From positions 124,001 to 188,000 of the forward strand of contig CAJXWQ010000003.1 of the NCBI GenBank assembly GCA_913062605.1: DNA of 64,000 nucleotides, written 5' to 3'. Shown piece after piece: positions 1 to 9,923 of this stretch; the stretch's first letter is position 1, and each line of letters starts with the position of its first letter. The position numbers and the translations under genes are program-made. The notes beneath the pieces are model-generated. The model made no database searches. It saw only the letters and a program-made list of their open reading frames with translations, and had not been told where the DNA came from. The DNA is from an uncultured Cellvibrionales bacterium. Lineage in GTDB: Bacteria; Pseudomonadota; Gammaproteobacteria; Pseudomonadales; Porticoccaceae.

Positions 1-78
1 TCAATATCAAAGCTGGGGTTGGATGGAATTCTTTACCTGATGGGCTTTAGCGACAGGGATACACTGCACCTACAATAG
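1..78 (+). CDS. serB: Partial 3' end of a phosphoserine phosphatase-like gene
   Basis: The frame is open from base 1 and ends at TAG 76-78, giving only 25 residues. The stretch LGLDGILYLMGFSD resembles the C-terminal end of Pseudomonas-type SerB proteins, the last enzyme of serine synthesis, where a GL-x-G-hydrophobic-LxG motif closes the HAD fold. The gene would converge on the fimX-like gene. That pairing is also remembered from Pseudomonas, which supports the call. The visible part is too short to prove the family, so this rests on tail similarity plus synteny. Confidence 0.45.
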   Translation, partial: SISKLGLDGILYLMGFSDRDTLHLQ

Positions 79-127
79 TTCTTTCAGTCGTTCTGTGTTG
101 GCTCGCCTTGGCGCCGCATCAGGTATC

Positions 128-2218
128 TTAGTTCTCGTCACTAAAGTCGTAGTTCATGACCGGTAATGGTGGTTGCAGAAAGTGCCCCTGAATATAGTGA
201 ACACCACAGCGCCAAAGGGTTGGAATCATCTGTGCCCGCTCAACAAAGGGGACTATTATTTGTTCATCCTCTCCTTTTAGCGCGTTAATCAGGTTTTCAA
301 CTTCTACGACGCCACCCTCATTTTCGTTCGCCCTTTCAATAATCACACTGTCAAATTTCACAAAGTTGACCGAGAGTTTTTTCAGCAGCTTCATTGGCTC
401 AATGGCGAGTCCAAAATGAGATAGGGCGACATTGCCATTGATCCTAGACAGCTCTTCGATCAATTGGACTGAGCGGTGGAATTGCCTGGCCACATCAATT
501 TCACGGAGTTGGAAGACCACATGTTTTGGTAGCAGCCCTGAGGCTTTAAGGGCGACCTTCAGCCAGGGGAGAAACCCTTCATCGGCAATAGAGTGCCCGC
601 TAATATTGATAAACAGTCGTGTTGAGGGAGCCGTTTTTAACTTGCCGGCAAGGGTTTTAATAGATTCAAGTATGACCCAGTGGTCGATATCAATGGCGGT
701 CGGTGTTTTAAATACCTTGGCAATAAAGTTATCAGGTAAATGCTTACCTTGTGCTTCTGGCGCAACCTGCATCAGAACCTCGTAGAATTCCTGAGGGTCT
801 CCATGTAGAGGGATGATCGGTTGGTAAAGCAGCTCAAACTGCTTTTCCTCCAACATAGTTCTGGCGATATCTTCTACATCTTCCTCAGTGAACTCTGGGC
901 CAATACCTGATTCATATAATCTGGCGGCGTTGGCATAATCCGCACTGTTCTGCTCGGAGTGTAATTCCGTGAGAACACTCAGCGCATGCTCAATACAGTT
1001 CTCAGCAGTAGTAACAGTTTCACTGATGACAGTGGCTCCAATGCCCAGCGTCAGAGACAGTGTCTGATCATCGAATTCAAACACATGTTGATCAATATTT
1101 TCACATAGATGGGTGCCGAACATCAGCCCGGCATCGGCACCTGTGTTAGGCAGAATCATCACAAAACTATCTTCTTTGAACCGTTTTAGGATGTAACCAG
1201 CCTTGCTTTCAGATTCAATTTTCTCGATCAGCTGCCAAACTAAATTTTCTGTTTTCTGTAAGCCAATCTCATTTTGAATATTCTGATAGCGATCGAGAGT
1301 GATGTAGAGAAGCACGGAGGTATTATGTTTTTGGGCTGCCTGGCGAATAGTACCGTTGATCAATTCGATCACTTTGTCGCGCTGAATATCTACGGCGTTT
1401 GATGTTTTCTCGTTGAAGGCTTCTCCCAGACTACCATTTTGGTTTTCGAGGAATGCTTTAGTGATAAGAAATTCGAGTGCAGGTTCGCTTTGATAATCAA
1501 CCTTTGCTATCCGTACCTCAATAGGTACGGGTATTTCGTTGTTGGTCATACCCGTGAAGCGGATAGTTTCGGTATTTATATGCTCACCAGCATCAATGGG
1601 CCTGAGGAACTGTTTTAACCGTGGCCGATCTTCAGTGGAAATATTATCAGTGACAGGTAAGCAGAGCATGCTCTCATCATTGAGGTAACCAAACAGTTGT
1701 GAGTAACTCTCATTGGCAAATAGGTAGGTGCCTTCCTGAACAATGGCAATAGCATCTTCGGAACTGCCAAGCAGTCTGTCGGAGCGACTTTCAGCATCCG
1801 AGTAACGTCTGCGGCACAGGCGTAGACGGCGGCGTTGCTCCAAGTCGTAAAGCGTACGAGAGATAGAAAGTAGCAGATGTTGATCTTCATCCATTGGGAT
1901 GACATCTGCGGCACCTAGCCGGAGTCCTTCGACAATTTCTGATGGATTGTATTCATCTGAAATCAGTACGACGGGGATATCAAGGTTGAGCTTTCTAATC
2001 ATGGAGAAGATTGATTTGATTGGAACATCGGTACCATTGAACTGGGCAATGATCAGATCCCAGGACTTATCTTGAAGGAGTTTGTTCAGCACATCTTCTT
2101 TGTTGACATGCTTGGATTCAGAGCGGTAGTTGGCATTTCTCAACAGACTGACAATTCGGTTGGCTTCCTCGAAACTATCGTGGGCCAAGAGGAGTTTCAG
2201 TGCATTATCTGCTGCCAT
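128..2218 (-). CDS. fimX: FimX-type REC-PAS-GGDEF-EAL protein with degenerate active sites
   Basis: The 696-residue product has four domains: a receiver-like domain (about 5-130), PAS (about 150-260), GGDEF-like (about 285-430) and EAL-like (about 450-690). Each signalling site is degenerate. The receiver lacks a clear phospho-acceptor Asp (the strand reads DLIIAQFNG). The GGDEF signature is replaced by FKEDSF, EAL is EVL, and the DDFGTG loop reads SHFGLA. This matches Pseudomonas FimX (about 690 residues, also EVL), a c-di-GMP receptor at the cell pole that promotes type IV pilus assembly and twitching. A role as c-di-GMP sensor rather than enzyme is inferred from the residues. It lies downstream of epmB on the same strand, 185 bp away, so it may have its own promoter. 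Confidence 0.85.
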   Translation of the reverse strand: MAADNALKLLLAHDSFEEANRIVSLLRNANYRSESKHVNKEDVLNKLLQDKSWDLIIAQFNGTDVPIKSIFSMIRKLNLDIPVVLISDEYNPSEIVEGLRLGAADVIPMDEDQHLLLSISRTLYDLEQRRRLRLCRRRYSDAESRSDRLLGSSEDAIAIVQEGTYLFANESYSQLFGYLNDESMLCLPVTDNISTEDRPRLKQFLRPIDAGEHINTETIRFTGMTNNEIPVPIEVRIAKVDYQSEPALEFLITKAFLENQNGSLGEAFNEKTSNAVDIQRDKVIELINGTIRQAAQKHNTSVLLYITLDRYQNIQNEIGLQKTENLVWQLIEKIESESKAGYILKRFKEDSFVMILPNTGADAGLMFGTHLCENIDQHVFEFDDQTLSLTLGIGATVISETVTTAENCIEHALSVLTELHSEQNSADYANAARLYESGIGPEFTEEDVEDIARTMLEEKQFELLYQPIIPLHGDPQEFYEVLMQVAPEAQGKHLPDNFIAKVFKTPTAIDIDHWVILESIKTLAGKLKTAPSTRLFINISGHSIADEGFLPWLKVALKASGLLPKHVVFQLREIDVARQFHRSVQLIEELSRINGNVALSHFGLAIEPMKLLKKLSVNFVKFDSVIIERANENEGGVVEVENLINALKGEDEQIIVPFVERAQMIPTLWRCGVHYIQGHFLQPPLPVMNYDFSDEN

Positions 2219-2403
2219 TTTGAATGGATTCCGTTGTGTATTTGAATCTCAGTATGCTTGAATCGCTAATAATTTGCTGGGTAAATAACCATTATAGAGG
2301 AATGCCTGATAAGGGCTACTGTCTCTAAATCATATGGATAGCCTTCTGACAGTTGACGGGTATGGATGAGACCTAAAGGGTGTTTAGGCAGAATATGTGG
2401 TGC

Positions 2404-3411
2404 TTAAAGTAAGGGCACTTTATGTTGTGCGTCGGGAATTTCACGTACCAGTTTTGGTACCAGATAGCCGGGTAGTATTGCCATAAGCTCTGAGATAAGT
2501 TGTTTGGCCTGCGAGTCGGGCACTTCAAAGTGGGCGGCCCCGTTTATCCGGTCCAATTGATGTAGATAATAGGGCAACACCCCAACATCAAACAGTCGCT
2601 CACTCAATTTTTGGAGTACAGGCAGAGAGTCATTGATGCCAGATAACAGTACCGTTTGATTCAGTAGTGTTACGCCAGCCTGCTTCAGTTGACCTAGAGC
2701 ATTAGCTACTGCCGTATCAAGCTCGTTGGGGTGGTTGCTGTGAATGACCATTGAAGGTTTGAGTCTGGTGCTGGTCAGCCATTGGAGGCAACTATTAGTA
2801 ACCCTGTCGGGGATCACAATAGGCAGTCTGGTGTGAACCCGTAATCGCTGGACGTGATCAATCTGGGCAATGTGTTCTGTTAACCACTGGAGCTGCTTGT
2901 CACTTGTGGCTAGAGGGTCACCACCGCTGTAGATAACCTCAGAAATAGAGCTATCGTTGGAAATATAGTTAAGTGCATGTCGCCACTCATGGCGGCCAGG
3001 TTTGTTGTCTTGATAGGGGAAGTGACGACGAAAACAATAACGGCAGTTGATCGCACAATTGGGGCTAACAATCAGTAGTACACGCCCATGATATTTATGA
3101 ACCAGCCCGGGAATCGGATTGGAGCTTTGTTCATCTAGTGGATCCTCGCTATAGCCTGGAGCGGCTAGCAGTTCATTCCCCAGTGGTAACACCTGTAGTA
3201 ATAACGGGTCATGTGGATCACCTTTGGCGATTCGTTGTAGATAAGGAAGTGGGACTCGCAGCGGAAAATCCTGGTGTGCACCCAGTGCGCCGTCTAGTAG
3301 CGATGAGTCCAGCTCCAGCATGTTGAGCAGCTGTTTAGGGTCACGAATACTGTTGGCGAGTTGTTCTTGCCATGTCAGGCTATCCACAGTTGCCACAGAA
3401 CGGGTTATCAT
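2404..3411 (-). CDS. epmB: EF-P beta-lysylation protein EpmB (lysine 2,3-aminomutase)
   Basis: This 335-residue radical-SAM enzyme is of the lysine 2,3-aminomutase type. The [4Fe-4S] triad C-x3-C-x2-C is at residues 119-126 (CAINCRYC), followed by FRRHFPY, typical of the family. EpmB converts (S)-alpha-lysine to (R)-beta-lysine for attachment to Lys34 of EF-P. Unlike clostridial aminomutases it is short and lacks the long C-terminal extension. It is divergent from efp with only 46 bp between the two starts, and epmA lies on the other side of efp, so substrate protein and both modification enzymes are adjacent. Confidence 0.95.
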   Translation of the reverse strand: MITRSVATVDSLTWQEQLANSIRDPKQLLNMLELDSSLLDGALGAHQDFPLRVPLPYLQRIAKGDPHDPLLLQVLPLGNELLAAPGYSEDPLDEQSSNPIPGLVHKYHGRVLLIVSPNCAINCRYCFRRHFPYQDNKPGRHEWRHALNYISNDSSISEVIYSGGDPLATSDKQLQWLTEHIAQIDHVQRLRVHTRLPIVIPDRVTNSCLQWLTSTRLKPSMVIHSNHPNELDTAVANALGQLKQAGVTLLNQTVLLSGINDSLPVLQKLSERLFDVGVLPYYLHQLDRINGAAHFEVPDSQAKQLISELMAILPGYLVPKLVREIPDAQHKVPLL

Positions 3412-3457
3412 AGCGGGCTCTTCTACCTAGAAAGTTTTACTGAATTTTGAGGCAATA

Positions 3458-4021
3458 ATGGCTAACTATTCTACCAATGAATTTCGTTCCGGTCTGAAAG
3501 TAATGATGGATGGCGACCCATGCTCCATCGTGGAAAATGAATTTGTTAAACCTGGCAAGGGTCAGGCGTTTAGCCGTGTGCGTATGCGCAACCTGAAAAC
3601 GGGTCGGGTTTGGGATCGTACGTTTAAGTCGGGTGAATCCCTTGAGGGTGCAGATGTGATGGATCGCGACATGCAGTACCTCTATACCGATGGTGAATAC
3701 TGGCACTTTATGGAGCCAGATACCTTCGAGCAACACCAGGCGGATGCGAAAGTGGTGAGCGATACGGCCAAATGGCTGAGAGAACAGGATACCGTGGTTG
3801 TGACCTTATATAACGGCGCTCCTTTGTCAGTGGCCGCGCCCAATCATGTAGAGTTAGAAATTGTGGATACAGACCCTGGACTAAAAGGTGATACGGCTCA
3901 AGGTGGTACAAAGCCTGCCACTCTGAGTACCGGTGCCGTCGTCAAGGTTCCTTTATTCCTGAATATTGGTGAAACCATTAAAGTGGACACCCGGACAGGT
4001 GAGTATCTAAGTAGGGCCTGA
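3458..4021 (+). CDS. efp: Translation elongation factor P
   Basis: At 187 residues it is the usual EF-P length, with an N-terminal KOW-like domain and two OB domains. The modification loop reads KPGKGQAF with Lys at position 34, the residue that receives beta-lysine in the EpmA/EpmB pathway. EF-P relieves ribosome stalling at polyproline stretches. The ATG at 3458 follows a GAGG Shine-Dalgarno at about 3449. A strong hairpin terminator lies directly downstream. The neighbouring epmB and epmA make the Lys34 beta-lysylation route almost certain, as opposed to rhamnosylation (EarP), for which no gene is seen here. Confidence 0.97.
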   Translation: MANYSTNEFRSGLKVMMDGDPCSIVENEFVKPGKGQAFSRVRMRNLKTGRVWDRTFKSGESLEGADVMDRDMQYLYTDGEYWHFMEPDTFEQHQADAKVVSDTAKWLREQDTVVVTLYNGAPLSVAAPNHVELEIVDTDPGLKGDTAQGGTKPATLSTGAVVKVPLFLNIGETIKVDTRTGEYLSRA

Positions 4022-4048
4022 ATACAGGTCTTTGGTTATTAATATAGA

Positions 4049-4080
4049 GAAGGGTGGCTTTGTGCCACCCTTCTTTTGTT
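4049..4080 (+). terminator. Rho-independent terminator after efp
   Basis: A perfect 10-bp stem (GAAGGGTGGC at 4049-4058 with GCCACCCTTC at 4064-4073) encloses a 5-base loop and is followed by TTTTGTT. It lies 28 bases after the efp stop and separates efp from epmA. Confidence 0.85.
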
Positions 4081-4132
4081 CAACATCGAATTTGGATTCT
4101 TGTAGGGTAATACGGAAGGATAAAATTGATAC

Positions 4133-5089
4133 ATGGCGCATTGGCAACCGACAGCAACGCTTGAAACGCTCCATCATCGAGCAAAAACACTGGCACAAAT
4201 TCGCCAGTTTTTTGAGGTTCGTGATGTGCTTGAGGTCGATGTGCCCGTCTTGTCAAAAACAGGTGTTACTGATCTACATATTGACTGCCTTCAGACACAA
4301 GTCGGTGGTGTTATACAGTACCTCCAAAGCTCTCCTGAATACTTTATGAAACGGTTGCTGGCATCGGGTAGTGGCTCTATCTACTCTTTGGGAAAGGCAT
4401 TTCGCGATGGTGAACTAGGTCGCCGTCACTACCCAGAATTCACTATGCTTGAATGGTACCGAACAAGCTGGGATGAGTGTCAGCTGATAGAGGAAGTGAC
4501 TTTACTTCTACGAGAACTTGGGTTGGATTGTGATACTGAGACACTGATGTATGGAGATATTTTTGAGCAGATCACCGGTCTGAACCCCTATACAGTGCCC
4601 CTTGCCCAGCTCCAACAAAAGGCCAGTAGTATCGCTGATGGTGATTTTTCAAATGAAAGTCGCAGTACTTGCCTCGATCTTATTTTCAGTTTGTCAGTGG
4701 AACCACAATTGCCTGACGGTCTGGTGTTTATCCGCAATTACCCTGCGTGTCAGGCCGCATTAGCTCGGCTGGACAAAGATGAGACCGGGAACACCATTGC
4801 ACGGCGTTTTGAAGCTTTTTTAAATGGAGTTGAATTGGCCAATGGCTATTATGAGTTGATTGATCCTGTCGAACAAAAATCCCGTTTTGTTGCAGATTTA
4901 GCACTTCGTCAGGCTGAGGGGAAACCTGCTATGTCTGTAGATACTCAGTTGTTGGCGGCTATGGATAGCGGCTTGCCTCGTTGTGCTGGTGTAGCATTGG
5001 GAGTTGACCGACTATTGATGCAGTTATTGGATATCGGCGATATCAGCCATGTGATGCCATTTGGTCATGTTGGAAACAGTTGTGAATAA
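4133..5089 (+). CDS. epmA: EF-P--(R)-beta-lysine ligase EpmA
   Basis: The 318-residue product is a class II lysyl-tRNA synthetase-like catalytic core without the N-terminal anticodon-binding domain, as in EpmA (GenX/PoxA/YjeA). Class II motifs are visible: the motif 2 region [19 protein letters not shown] and the motif 3 region near the C-terminus ([17 protein letters not shown]). It activates (R)-beta-lysine with ATP and transfers it to Lys34 of EF-P. The reading frame continues past the miaA start, so the two genes overlap by about 23 bp, which suggests coupled translation. Confidence 0.95.
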   Translation: MAHWQPTATLETLHHRAKTLAQIRQFFEVRDVLEVDVPVLSKTGVTDLHIDCLQTQVGGVIQYLQSSPEYFMKRLLASGSGSIYSLGKAFRDGELGRRHYPEFTMLEWYRTSWDECQLIEEVTLLLRELGLDCDTETLMYGDIFEQITGLNPYTVPLAQLQQKASSIADGDFSNESRSTCLDLIFSLSVEPQLPDGLVFIRNYPACQAALARLDKDETGNTIARRFEAFLNGVELANGYYELIDPVEQKSRFVADLALRQAEGKPAMSVDTQLLAAMDSGLPRCAGVALGVDRLLMQLLDIGDISHVMPFGHVGNSCE

Positions 5090-6083
5090 CGATTTGCCAT
5101 TTGCCATCTTTTTGATGGGCCCAACGGCCACTGGTAAAACAGATTTGGCGATAGCCCTTCAGTCACATTTCCCGGTGGAGCTAATCAGTGTGGACTCAGC
5201 ATTGGTCTACCGTGAAATGAATATTGGCTCGGCAAAACCAGAGCCAGAGTTATTGGCACGTGTACCCCATAGATTGATTGATATTCGAGACCCTTCTGAC
5301 TCGTATTCAGCCGCTGACTTTGCTCATGATGCAAGGCAGGCTATGTGTGAGATTACGGCAGAGGGCCGTATACCACTGTTGGTGGGTGGTACGATGCTTT
5401 ATTTCAAGGCACTTCTTGATGGTTTGGCCGATGCTCCGCCATCTAATCCTCAGATACGCGAGGCTATCGAGGAGGAGGCCGCGGTCAAGGGTTGGCCCTT
5501 TCTGCACGCACAGTTGGCTGAAGTAGACCCGGATACAGCCGCCCAACTGCACCCTAACCACTCTCAGCGTATTCAACGAGCATTGGAAGTGTTCCGAATT
5601 ACCGGCAGGCCCATGTCAGAACTGAAGCGAGAGCAGGCGGAGAAAGGAAGTATCCTGACACCGATCACTGATGAGTATCAAGTCATTCAGATAGCCTTAT
5701 TACCACAAAATAGGGCGGTTCTTCATCAGCGTATTGAGCAGCGCTTTAAGGCAATGTTAGAACAGGGTTTTGAGTCAGAAGTCCGGCAGTTATTCGAACG
5801 CGGTGACCTACACCCTGATCTGCCATCCATGCGGGCAGTGGGTTATCGGCAGATGTGGCAATACCTGTCAGGCACGGTGAGCTATGACGAAATGGTAGAG
5901 CAAGGTGTTGTGGCCACACGGCAGCTGGCCAAACGACAGCTTACCTGGCTGAGAAAATGGCCAGATTTACATGAGATATACATCGATTCTGAGGCAGGCC
6001 AGTTAAATACGTTTGAAGATATTTTGAGTAATTGCTTGAAATTACTGAGAAATGCACCCATATACAAGGGTAGGCCTCGGTAG
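5067..6083 (+). CDS. miaA: tRNA dimethylallyltransferase MiaA
   Basis: The 338-residue protein has the P-loop GPTATGKT at about 18-25, the DSA-x-VY motif ([18 protein letters not shown]) and the [10 protein letters not shown] segment of MiaA. It transfers a dimethylallyl group to A37 of tRNAs that read U-initial codons. The ATG at 5067 was preferred over a TTG two codons upstream; a GTG at 5082 is also possible. It overlaps the end of epmA and precedes hfq, the order seen in most gammaproteobacteria. Confidence 0.95.
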   Translation: MLETVVNNDLPFAIFLMGPTATGKTDLAIALQSHFPVELISVDSALVYREMNIGSAKPEPELLARVPHRLIDIRDPSDSYSAADFAHDARQAMCEITAEGRIPLLVGGTMLYFKALLDGLADAPPSNPQIREAIEEEAAVKGWPFLHAQLAEVDPDTAAQLHPNHSQRIQRALEVFRITGRPMSELKREQAEKGSILTPITDEYQVIQIALLPQNRAVLHQRIEQRFKAMLEQGFESEVRQLFERGDLHPDLPSMRAVGYRQMWQYLSGTVSYDEMVEQGVVATRQLAKRQLTWLRKWPDLHEIYIDSEAGQLNTFEDILSNCLKLLRNAPIYKGRPR

Positions 6084-6167
6084 TATTATGGCCCGTCTTG
6101 GTTTGTATGTGTATGTTTCGCCGAGCTATTTATTTATCTAATAGTTTTTTCGGCGGTTTATTTTGTT

Positions 6168-6195
6168 CCTTAGTTTAGGAACCCTTAGTTTAGGA
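6168..6195 (+). repeat. 15-bp tandem duplication in the hfq leader
   Basis: CCTTAGTTTAGGA occurs at 6168-6180 and again at 6183-6195, a period of 15. The second copy supplies the AGGA of the hfq Shine-Dalgarno and the first copy holds an identical AGGA 15 bp upstream. Confidence 0.85.
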
Positions 6196-6203
6196 GAGTT
6201 GTG

Positions 6204-6464
6204 ATGTCAAAAGGGCATAATCTACAAGACCCTTTTTTGAATGTCTTGCGCAAAGAGCATATTCCTGTCTCTATCTTTCTGGTGAATGGTATTAAGCTGC
6301 AAGGACAAATAGAGTCTTTTGATCAGTTTGTTGTGTTGTTGAAAAATACTGTGAGTCAGATGGTCTATAAGCACGCTATTTCTACTGTGGTTCCCTCTCG
6401 TCCTGTTCATTTACCTATGGCTGTTCCTGATGCCCATGGTGAAGCTCCGGTAGGTGGGGAATAA
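6204..6464 (+). CDS. hfq: RNA chaperone Hfq
   Basis: The 86-residue product carries the two Sm motifs of Hfq: Sm1 around [20 protein letters not shown] and Sm2 [14 protein letters not shown]. The N-terminal QDPFLN residues that form the proximal U-binding face are present. Hfq hexamers pair small RNAs with mRNAs. The tail after residue 70 is short. ATG 6204 was chosen over the adjacent GTG 6201 because the family starts MSKGH and the AGGAG at 6192-6196 is well spaced. The gene lies between miaA and hflX as in relatives. Confidence 0.97.
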   Translation: MSKGHNLQDPFLNVLRKEHIPVSIFLVNGIKLQGQIESFDQFVVLLKNTVSQMVYKHAISTVVPSRPVHLPMAVPDAHGEAPVGGE

Positions 6465-6474
6465 GGAGTGCTGA

Positions 6475-7791
6475 TTGTTTTTTGAACGTCCCGATTCCGG
6501 TGAGCTTGCTGTACTGGTCCACCTTGATTTAGCCAGTGAAAATGAACCGGAGGACCCCAGGGAGTTTGAAGAGCTAGTTCTCTCAGCAGGTGGTGATCCG
6601 GTTTCTTTTATCACCGGGCATAGGAAGGCCCCTCATCCTAAATACTTTGTCGGTACTGGCAAGGTGGATGAATTGCGTCAAGCGGTTGAGGAAAACGCCG
6701 CTGGGCTAGTCATTTTCAACCATAACCTGTCGCCCAGCCAGGAGCGCAACCTGGAACATGAACTTAAGTGTCGGGTGCTTGACCGGACCGGTTTAATTCT
6801 CGATATTTTTGCTCAGCGGGCTCGCACCCACGAAGGTAAGTTACAGGTGGAGTTGGCTCAGCTGCAGCATATGTCTACACGATTGGTGCGTGGTTGGACC
6901 CACTTGGAGCGGCAAAAAGGTGGTATTGGCTTACGTGGCCCTGGGGAAACCCAGTTAGAAACGGATCGGCGATTACTGCGTGGGCGTATCAAGTCAATTC
7001 TCAAGCGACTGGAAAAGGTTCGCCGTCAGCGTGATCAAGGGCGCCGCTCCCGACTACGAGCTGAGATTCCAACAGTCTCTCTGGTGGGCTACACCAATGC
7101 GGGTAAATCTACGTTATTCAACCGACTCACCGAGTCGAATGTCTACGCAGCGGATCAGCTATTTGCGACACTCGATCCCACCATGCGTCGAATTGAGCTG
7201 GATGATGTCGGCCCCACCATTTTGGCGGACACCGTAGGATTCATCAGTCACTTGCCTCACAAATTGGTTGAGGCCTTTCATGCGACGCTGGAAGAAGCGG
7301 CAAATGCCTCATTACTGTTGCATATAGTCGATGCTCATAGTGAGGAGCGACAGACCAATATGCAGCGGGTCAATGAAGTGTTGGAAGAGATCGGTGCACA
7401 TGAATTACCGACATTGATAGTTTTTAACAAAATTGACCTGATGAGTGATGTGGTTGCACGGATTGATCGTGATGTACAAGGAAAGCCTGTTGCTGTTTGG
7501 TTGTCAGCCCAGAAGGGAGAGGGTTCTGAATTGCTTCTTGAGGCCATGACTGAGCTGTTAGCGGACGATATTGTCTCAGAATGCTTCAAGCTGCCGCCAA
7601 ACCTAGCTAGGCTGCGTGCCATGTTCTACCAAAATAACGCGGTGGTGTCTGAGTCTCAGATGGATAATGGTGATATTTTGGTAGATATCCGTATGCCTAG
7701 GCCAAGTTTTCTCCGGCTGTTGAAAGCAGAAGGGTTGGCCCAAAATCAGCTACAGGCGGTTGTTCAATCGCCAGCACAGAAAATTGCGTAG
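6475..7791 (+). CDS. hflX: Ribosome-associated GTPase HflX
   Basis: The 438-residue protein has an N-terminal HflX domain, a coiled-coil linker, and a G domain with G1 GYTNAGKST, G3 DTVGF and G4 NKID. HflX binds the 50S subunit, splits stalled ribosomes under stress and hydrolyses GTP. The start is a TTG at 6475, with AAGGAG at 6463-6468 overlapping the hfq stop; the MFFERP start fits Pseudomonas-type HflX. The weak start codon and tight spacing suggest translation coupled to hfq. Confidence 0.95.
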   Translation: MFFERPDSGELAVLVHLDLASENEPEDPREFEELVLSAGGDPVSFITGHRKAPHPKYFVGTGKVDELRQAVEENAAGLVIFNHNLSPSQERNLEHELKCRVLDRTGLILDIFAQRARTHEGKLQVELAQLQHMSTRLVRGWTHLERQKGGIGLRGPGETQLETDRRLLRGRIKSILKRLEKVRRQRDQGRRSRLRAEIPTVSLVGYTNAGKSTLFNRLTESNVYAADQLFATLDPTMRRIELDDVGPTILADTVGFISHLPHKLVEAFHATLEEAANASLLLHIVDAHSEERQTNMQRVNEVLEEIGAHELPTLIVFNKIDLMSDVVARIDRDVQGKPVAVWLSAQKGEGSELLLEAMTELLADDIVSECFKLPPNLARLRAMFYQNNAVVSESQMDNGDILVDIRMPRPSFLRLLKAEGLAQNQLQAVVQSPAQKIA

Positions 7792-7910
7792 TGCAGCATC
7801 TATGTTTAAACAACATCCAAATGATTATCGACCTTGAAACCATAGTATTTAACTGGCGGCTTGATACAATCATCGGCCGTTGAATAACACTAAAGAATGT
7901 GGAGAACAGT

Positions 7911-9050
7911 ATGGCCTGGAATGAACCCGGTGGCGGAAAAGATCCCTGGGGTGGCAATAACGGTGGCGATGGTCCACCGGATCTGGATGACGTGCTGAAA
8001 AACTTCAAAGCTCGCGTCGATAAGATTTTTGGCGGCTCTGGTGGTTCAGGTGGTAATAGCAGTAGCTCCAGCGGCAGTTTATTTGGCATCGTTCTGGTTG
8101 TGTCGATCATAGGCTGGGGTATCTCTGGGTTCTATCAGGTCGATGAAAAGGAGCAAGCGGTCGTACTGAGACTGGGTAAATACCTCGATACTGTAGGTGC
8201 GGGACTTCATTGGAACCCCTCGCTCATGGACAGTGTGACTAAAGTGCGTGTTACTGAAGAACGTCAATATTCGAGTCGTGGTCAGATGCTGACGGAAGAT
8301 GAAAATATTGTTGAGCTGCCATTGACCGTTCAGTACAACATCGGTGATGTGAAATCCTTTGTGCTCAATGTAAAAACACCCGAGGCAAGCCTGCGTCAGG
8401 CAACTGATAGTGCCTTGCGCCATGTGGTGGGTAGTAGCAAATTGGATGAAGTGGTTTCCACGGGTCGCTTGAAAATTGGTGACGAGGTCAAGTTGAGGTT
8501 ACAGACCTATCTCGATAATTATGGTACCGGTATCAAAGTTCGGAAGATCAATATTCAGGAGGCTAAACCACCTTCGCAAGTTAAGGCAGCCTATGATGAT
8601 GTGATCAAGGCCCGGGAAGATCGGGAGCGGTTGATCAATGAAGCCCAGACCTATGCCAACGGTATCATTCCCGAGGCTCGTGGGCAGGCGCAGCGGATGA
8701 TTGAGGAGTCTAACGGTTATCTTGAACAAGTGGTTGCAGAGGCTGATGGTGAATCTCAACGTTTTGAATCACTGCTGGCCGAATATCAAAAAGCACCAGA
8801 AGTGACGCGTCAGCGGTTGTATCTAGATGCGATTCAGGAGGTGATGAGTAATAGCTCGAAGGTTCTGGTCGATGTGGAAGGGGGCAACAATATGCTTTAC
8901 CTGCCATTGGATAAAATTATTCAGCAGGGTTCTTCTCGCAATCAATCGGCTTCATTTAACTCCAGTGATGTGAATAGTGTCGCTGATGAAGTAATCAACA
9001 AATTACGTCGCGAAAGTAACTCTACTACTAACCCGCGGGGGGTGCGCTAG
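7911..9050 (+). CDS. hflK: FtsH protease modulator subunit HflK
   Basis: This 379-residue SPFH/prohibitin-family membrane protein has a Gly-rich N-terminal cytoplasmic stretch, one TM segment (about 61-80), an SPFH domain, and an Ala/Glu-rich coiled coil around NEAQTYANGIIPEARGQAQR. With HflC it forms a large periplasmic-facing cage around FtsH and tempers its proteolysis of membrane proteins. ATG 7911 (MAWNEPGGG) was preferred to GTG 7899 because it matches the family and has GGAG at 7901-7904. hflC starts at the very next base after the stop. Confidence 0.95.
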   Translation: MAWNEPGGGKDPWGGNNGGDGPPDLDDVLKNFKARVDKIFGGSGGSGGNSSSSSGSLFGIVLVVSIIGWGISGFYQVDEKEQAVVLRLGKYLDTVGAGLHWNPSLMDSVTKVRVTEERQYSSRGQMLTEDENIVELPLTVQYNIGDVKSFVLNVKTPEASLRQATDSALRHVVGSSKLDEVVSTGRLKIGDEVKLRLQTYLDNYGTGIKVRKINIQEAKPPSQVKAAYDDVIKAREDRERLINEAQTYANGIIPEARGQAQRMIEESNGYLEQVVAEADGESQRFESLLAEYQKAPEVTRQRLYLDAIQEVMSNSSKVLVDVEGGNNMLYLPLDKIIQQGSSRNQSASFNSSDVNSVADEVINKLRRESNSTTNPRGVR

Positions 9051-9923
9051 ATGACTAGTCGTTCTACAGGATCATTAGTGTTGCTTGCAGTGTTGTTACT
9101 GTTGGGTAGTAGTACCCTTTACGTGATACAGGAAACGGAAAAAGCAGTAAAACTGCGCTTTGGCCGCTTGATTGAAACCGATATTCAGCCAGGGCTGCAC
9201 TTTAAAATCCCGTTGGCTGAAAAGGTTCGAAAATTTGATGCGCGGGTACTGACTCTGGATGCAGAGCCCTCCAGTTTTTTCACTGTGGAAAAAAAGCGGT
9301 TGATCGTAGATGTGTTTTCCAAGTGGCGCATCGTTGACGTGGATACCTACTATAGATCCACTGGTGGTAATGAGGCTGTGGCCCAGGACCGGTTAGCCAG
9401 TCGGGTTAATGATGGGTTGCGTAACCAATTTGGTGCGAGAACACTTCACGAAGTGGTTTCCGGTGAACGTGATCAGTTAATGGAACACTTGACGGAAAGT
9501 CTTAATACCACTGTGCGTGAGTCATTGGGTGTTGAAGTGGTTGATGTGCGAGTTAAGGGTATTGATCTACCTCCCGAAGTGAGTGAGCAGGTCTATCGCA
9601 GGATGAAAGCCGAGCGTGAAAAAGAAGCTCGAATACTGCGTTCAGAAGGTGGAGAGCAAGCGGAAAAAATTCGTGCGGATGCTGACCGCCAGAAAACGAT
9701 TCTTCTGGCTAATGCGTATCGTGATGCTGAGCAAACTCGTGGTAAAGGGGATGCTCAAGCTACTGCCACTTATGCTGAAGCCTACAGTAAAGATCCCGAG
9801 TTCTATGCCTTTGCACGTAGTTTGAATGCTTACAGGGAAGCTTTTTCCAGCAAGGGTGATGTGCTGTTGGTAGACCCTGACAGTGACTTTTTCCGCTACC
9901 TTAATAGTCAGAAAGGTAAGTAG
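9051..9923 (+). CDS. hflC: FtsH protease modulator subunit HflC
   Basis: The 290-residue partner of HflK has an N-terminal TM segment (about 7-24), an SPFH domain starting near QETEKAVKLRFGR, and a charged helical region (RMKAEREKEARILRSEGGEQAEKIRADADRQ in two parts) typical of HflC. It anchors in the inner membrane with most of its mass in the periplasm. The start codon directly abuts the hflK stop. A terminator about 110 bp downstream closes the transcript. Confidence 0.95.
   Translation: MTSRSTGSLVLLAVLLLLGSSTLYVIQETEKAVKLRFGRLIETDIQPGLHFKIPLAEKVRKFDARVLTLDAEPSSFFTVEKKRLIVDVFSKWRIVDVDTYYRSTGGNEAVAQDRLASRVNDGLRNQFGARTLHEVVSGERDQLMEHLTESLNTTVRESLGVEVVDVRVKGIDLPPEVSEQVYRRMKAEREKEARILRSEGGEQAEKIRADADRQKTILLANAYRDAEQTRGKGDAQATATYAEAYSKDPEFYAFARSLNAYREAFSSKGDVLLVDPDSDFFRYLNSQKGK

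Noticed and set aside
6119-6155. CGCCG/CGGCG dyad in the miaA-hfq gap as a terminator
   Set aside because: The stem is interrupted and not followed by T residues; the T run is inside the loop side, so it was left uncalled.
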